Assembly (NCBI RefSeq): GCF_015355755.1 | Contig: NZ_JACVEE010000001.1 | Span: forward strand, 1,364,001-1,428,000 | Reading direction: 5' to 3' | Length of the DNA stretch: 64,000 bases | Source: Nocardia sp. XZ_19_385 | GTDB lineage: Bacteria; Actinomycetota; Actinomycetes; Mycobacteriales; Mycobacteriaceae | Part shown: positions 61,152 to 64,000 of the stretch, piece after piece | How positions within the stretch are numbered: position 1 is the stretch's first letter | Layout: each line of letters opens with the position of its first letter | Notes under the pieces: model-generated | Told to the model about the DNA's origin: nothing | Seen by the model: only the letters and a program-made list of their open reading frames with translations | The model's database searches: none | Made by a program: the position numbers and the translations under genes

Positions 61152-62439
61152 CACTACCCCACACCAAAGTCACCGTCGTGCCCTCCCCCGGCTGCGATTC
61201 CACGAAACCGGCGCCACCGGCCAGCTGACGCATCCGGCCCAGAATGCTCACCGAGACGCCGAGCCGGTCCGCGGGGACCTGGCTCAGATCGAAACCCGGG
61301 CCGTCGTCGCGGAACACCACCCGGATGCCGCCGGCGCTCACAGTCACGGTGACCGTCCGCTGCACGGCGCGACCCGGCACGGTGGCGTGGCGCAGACTGT
61401 TGCGCACCGCCTCGGCCAGCGCCGCGGCGATGGTGCCCGCGGCCTGCACCGGCAGCCGCAGATCGTCGAATCCCGACCAGCGGCGCGCGGTGCAGGCGAT
61501 GCCCGGGTTCACCTCGTGCACGGCGGCGCGCAGGAACCCGATCGCCTGTTTGGCGTTGAGCCGGTCCGGTTCGATCGCGCTGCCGCGGGCCTCGTCGAGT
61601 TGGGTGAGAGTGCGTTCGGCTTGCCTGCGCAGCACCGGGGATTCGGTGCCCGCGCGGGACGCGTCCAGCAGCGTCGACAGCACCGCGTCGTGGATGAGCG
61701 CGGCGAAACGGGCACGTTCCCGGTCGCGCGCGGTCGCACCCGCCGCGACTGCGGCGCGGCTGCTGGCGATCGCCGACTCCCGGTCGACCCGCAAGGCAGC
61801 CGCACGCGCGTAGATCGCGCACCACAGGAACAGCACGCACAAACCGGCGGCGCGGGCGAAGTCCCCGGCCAGCGTCCACGCCGAACCATGGGGCACCACA
61901 TACATGTTCGCGACCGCCGAGGCCGCGGCGCCGACGACGAGATAGACCACCGCGATCATCGGACGCCAAGCCAGCGCCGCCGCGAGCACACCGAGAGCGA
62001 ACACCCGGTACAGCCAGACCGCGGTGGCGTCGATGTGCGGTTCCCGGTAGATGAACGGCACGATCGCGAACGCCAGCAGATAACAGACCGCGGCGGCGGC
62101 CGCGACCCACTGGATGACGCGGGTACTCAAGCCCATCGACACGATCGCGAGCACCGGGAACCACCCGAACGCCAGCGCCACCGTCAGCACCGTCCAGGCC
62201 AGCGGCGCGGCGCGGCTCTGGTCGGCGATCTCGGGGATCTCCGCGATGACGGCGAGTACCCCGGCGATGCCGAAGACCAGCGCGAGCCGGCGCAGGATCC
62301 GATCCGAGGCCGGTTCGGACGCCTTCACTTGGGACACCGACGCGAAACCCCGACGCCAGCGTCCGACCAGAATCGGGTCGAGCGAGGCGGCGCTCACGCT
62401 CGGTGGGGCGGCGGTGTCCAGCGTGCTGGACGAGGTCAT
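61144..62439 (-). CDS. Membrane sensor histidine kinase
   Basis: The start ATG 62439 overlaps the regulator stop in an ATGA junction. The 431-residue protein has seven or eight membrane segments (about 55-230), a dimerisation region with the phosphoacceptor-like ALIHDAVLSTLL and an ATPase domain with LAEAVRNSLRHA (N box) and FRDDGPGFD (G1 box). This is the NarL-type (HPK7) class that lacks a large sensory loop. It is predicted to phosphorylate the adjacent LuxR-type regulator in response to a membrane signal. Confidence 0.87.
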   Translation of the reverse strand: MTSSSTLDTAAPPSVSAASLDPILVGRWRRGFASVSQVKASEPASDRILRRLALVFGIAGVLAVIAEIPEIADQSRAAPLAWTVLTVALAFGWFPVLAIVSMGLSTRVIQWVAAAAAVCYLLAFAIVPFIYREPHIDATAVWLYRVFALGVLAAALAWRPMIAVVYLVVGAAASAVANMYVVPHGSAWTLAGDFARAAGLCVLFLWCAIYARAAALRVDRESAIASSRAAVAAGATARDRERARFAALIHDAVLSTLLDASRAGTESPVLRRQAERTLTQLDEARGSAIEPDRLNAKQAIGFLRAAVHEVNPGIACTARRWSGFDDLRLPVQAAGTIAAALAEAVRNSLRHATVPGRAVQRTVTVTVSAGGIRVVFRDDGPGFDLSQVPADRLGVSVSILGRMRQLAGGAGFVESQPGEGTTVTLVWGSDG

Positions 62440-63116
62440 GCCTTGGAGTGCCGCTCGGGAACCGGGAGCCATCCGTCCTCCACCGCCCGCTTGTAGAGGT
62501 CGGTCTTGGTCGGCGCGGGACGGCCCGCGTCGGCGTACTTCTGCCGGATGCGGCCGAGGTAGTCGTTGACGGTCTGCTCCGAGAGTCCGGCCAGCCGGGC
62601 TACCCGGGACGCCTTCTCACCCGAGGCATACAGCATGAGCACCTCTTCCTGGCGCGGGCTCAGGCCGACATCGGACAGTTGCGGATCGCCGTCGATGGCG
62701 GCGGCCCAGTCGGTGGTGACGACCTGGTTGCCGGAGGCGGCCTGGCGCACCGCCGCGACCACGGTCGAAGCGTCCTCGGACTTGCGCACCACCCCGAGCA
62801 CGCCGGCGCGGGCGGCCGCGCGCACCAGGAAAGCGTTGTCGGCGCCGGTGAAGACCAGCACTTCGATGCCGCGGTCGCGCAGGGCGCGCACATTGTCCTC
62901 CGGGGAGGAGCCATCGGCGAGACGCAGGTCCAACACCACCAGGTCCAGCTCGGTCGCCCCCTCGGCGGCCAGCAGTTCCGGCACGGTGCCCGCGGTCAGC
63001 ACCAGATTCAGATCCGGTTCCGGGGCCAGCATCGCGGCCAGCCCGATCGCGACGGATTCATGGTCTTCGACCAGTCCGATCCGTCGCGCTGCGACGTCGC
63101 CCCCTTCGGCGCTCAT
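62436..63116 (-). CDS. LuxR/NarL-family response regulator
   Basis: The 226-residue protein has a receiver domain with IGLVEDHESVAIG (acidic pair), the phosphorylation site LDLVVLDLRL (D near residue 58) and the switch Thr in VLVFTGA. The C-terminal LuxR helix-turn-helix is LSPRQEEVLMLYASGEKASRVARLAGLSEQTVNDYLGRIRQKY. It heads a three-gene unit: regulator, kinase and membrane protein, with overlapping junctions. Target genes cannot be inferred. Confidence 0.92.
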   Translation of the reverse strand: MSAEGGDVAARRIGLVEDHESVAIGLAAMLAPEPDLNLVLTAGTVPELLAAEGATELDLVVLDLRLADGSSPEDNVRALRDRGIEVLVFTGADNAFLVRAAARAGVLGVVRKSEDASTVVAAVRQAASGNQVVTTDWAAAIDGDPQLSDVGLSPRQEEVLMLYASGEKASRVARLAGLSEQTVNDYLGRIRQKYADAGRPAPTKTDLYKRAVEDGWLPVPERHSKA

Positions 63117-63311
63117 CAAACGACACTCCCATCCCGAGCCGGAACCCGGTCCACACTTCCCCACCGCTACAACGTCACGTCGAGTATGACGTGCCGGTGG
63201 CCGGAAAAGTCAGACACCAAAAATCGGGGGCCACCTACTTGGCCGAATATTTGCGAACTATGTCGATACAGCCACTGGTGGCAGTTTCTTTACTAGGCGA
63301 AACTTACTGCC

Positions 63312-63431
63312 ATGCAAGCCATCACCGCACTCGTTGCCGCAGGCACGGTACTGACAACACTCGCCATGCTCACCGGGACCGCGATGGCGGCCGGCCTGAA
63401 GCAGCTCGACGATAGGGAGACCCAGTCATGA
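63312..63431 (+). CDS. Small ORF, 39 aa, hydrophobic
   Basis: This 39-codon ORF encodes a mostly hydrophobic segment (AITALVAAGTVLTTLAMLTGTAMA) with a short charged end (KQLDDRETQS). Its TGA overlaps the ATG of the next small ORF, a junction that hints at a translated pair. The ribosome binding site is weak. The 195 bases before it hold nothing recognisable. Confidence 0.45.
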   Translation: MQAITALVAAGTVLTTLAMLTGTAMAAGLKQLDDRETQS

Positions 63432-63565
63432 CCACGATCACCCGCGCCACCGGCGTCCAGCACGCCGAGCCTGTCGCCTCCACCGCCTCGGCGAAGGCCA
63501 AGCTTGCCCGGATTTTCGCACTGTTCAGCGCGGCGGGGCAGGCGGTTCCGTTCCATCGCAGCTAG
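63428..63565 (+). CDS. Small ORF, 45 aa
   Basis: This ORF overlaps the preceding one in an ATGA junction and has AGGGAGACC upstream. The 45-residue product is Ala/Thr-rich with an amphipathic helix (AKAKLARIFALFSAAGQA) and the end VPFHRS. It could be a leader, a small toxin or a ribosomal peptide precursor. The function is unknown. Confidence 0.42.
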   Translation: MTTITRATGVQHAEPVASTASAKAKLARIFALFSAAGQAVPFHRS

Positions 63566-63760
63566 CAATTCCGTGACTTGCCTCATATCGCACGCGGCGG
63601 CACCGAGTGCTGATGTGACTTCGAATCTGTTGGCGCATAACAACAATCGGAGACCAGCACCGAGCCCGGCTTACACCCGGGGTCACGAGATAGTTTGCGA
63701 TCTGTTTGCTGACGCTCTTACCGTCGAGGGACAGTATTTCGATCAACCCGAGGACATACC

Positions 63761-63865
63761 GTGCCGCTGCTCAATCTGGGTTCCGCCACCCTCGATCTGG
63801 CGAATTCCGTGACCAATCTCGCGGTCAACATCACCTACCTGCTGCATGCCTGGGGCCTCGCCTGA
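63761..63865 (+). CDS. Small ORF, 34 aa, amphipathic
   Basis: GTG 63761 has GAGGACATACC upstream. The 34-residue product (PLLNLGSATLDLANSVTNLA...YLLHAWGLA) is strongly amphipathic. It is followed within 20 bases by a strong terminator hairpin, which supports a real transcript end here. The function is unknown. Confidence 0.42.
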   Translation: MPLLNLGSATLDLANSVTNLAVNITYLLHAWGLA

Positions 63866-63884
63866 GGCTCGCGTGCACCGGAAT

Positions 63885-63920
63885 CGAATGGGGTGGTCCT
63901 TTTCAGGACCACCCCATTCG
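63885..63920 (+). terminator. Strong hairpin, probable terminator
   Basis: A perfect 16-bp stem CGAATGGGGTGGTCCT with loop TTTC lies just after the 34-aa ORF. There is no T tract after it on the plus strand. Confidence 0.8.
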
Positions 63921-63941
63921 CATATCCCGGGACTCGCAAGT

Positions 63942-64000
63942 TCACGTCATGAGATGGGCGGCGACGGTGGCGCCGAGATCCCAGCAGCGTTGGATGTCGT
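63942..64000 (-). CDS. C-terminal end of a truncated gene
   Basis: The minus strand reads in one frame to a TGA at 63942-63944 with the last residues DIQRCWDLGATVAAHLMT. Only about 19 codons are visible because the window ends. The family cannot be stated. Confidence 0.3.
   Translation of the reverse strand, partial: DIQRCWDLGATVAAHLMT

Overview
The window is a high-GC actinobacterial chromosome segment, most likely from Nocardia or a close mycolic-acid-containing relative. The backbone gene order matches the Mycobacterium tuberculosis block Rv2732c to Rv2753c as I remember it: membrane protein, miaB, recX, recA, DUF3046, glycosyltransferase, pspM, pspA, clgR, cinA, pgsA3, argA, ftsK, rnj, dapA. 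The gluABCD operon next to miaB and recX/recA also recalls Corynebacterium. RecA has no intein.

Layout. 1-8.9 kb: VanZ-like protein, Rv2732c-like membrane protein, PASTA protein, MiaB, a Pro/Thr-rich membrane-anchored protein and the glutamate ABC transporter gluABCD. 8.9-13.6 kb: a small oxidative/export cluster (P450, 2-oxoglutarate oxygenase, MFS pump, divergent TetR regulator). 13.9-20.6 kb: recX-recA with an SOS box, assorted small enzymes, a TPR-kinase fusion and DUF3046. 20.8-23.5 kb: two repeat arrays flanking a glycosyltransferase gene. 23.5-30.9 kb: PIG-L deacetylase, the envelope-stress psp group with ClgR, CinA C-terminal enzyme, PgsA, ArgA, YciI and TerC. 30.9-49 kb: an accessory region between argA and ftsK. 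49-64 kb: FtsK, small secreted proteins, RNase J, DapA, a ribbon-helix-helix protein, a YcaQ-like glycosylase, a two-component cassette and several very small ORFs.

The accessory region is the notable part. It holds two paralogous tRNA operons (about 31.17-31.64 kb and 47.9-48.94 kb). Each has a sigma-A-like promoter, a leader ORF of 38 or 39 codons ending in RSRP, a pair of mutually exclusive RNA hairpins (antiterminator and intrinsic terminator), and then tRNA genes. The first leader contains a Trp codon and a rare CTA Leu codon and is followed by tRNA-Trp(CCA) and tRNA-Leu(UAG). The second leader is 22/39 Arg, Leu, Gln and Ile and is followed by tRNAs for exactly those four amino acids. 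This is the logic of amino-acid operon attenuation applied to tRNA genes: ribosomes that stall for lack of a tRNA would switch on replacement tRNAs. The tRNAs are unusual: tRNA-Leu genes without the long variable arm, tRNA-Arg(GCG) and a tRNA-Ile-like gene with a shortened D arm.

A genomic island of about 13 kb (31.6-44.57 kb) is inserted at the 3' end of the first operon's tRNA-Leu, shown by an exact 22-bp duplication at its far end. It carries a 1990-residue trypsin/STAND-NTPase/TPR/Sel1 protein divergent from an alpha/beta hydrolase (a probable conflict or defence pair), gene remnants, and an ESX-type polymorphic toxin operon (two WXG100 proteins, an EndoU-type nuclease toxin and a probable immunity protein). 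Beyond the island lies a second protease/hydrolase pair (subtilase plus alpha/beta hydrolase) just before the second tRNA operon. Because some EndoU toxins cut tRNA, a link between tRNA damage and the inducible tRNA operons is plausible but remains inference.
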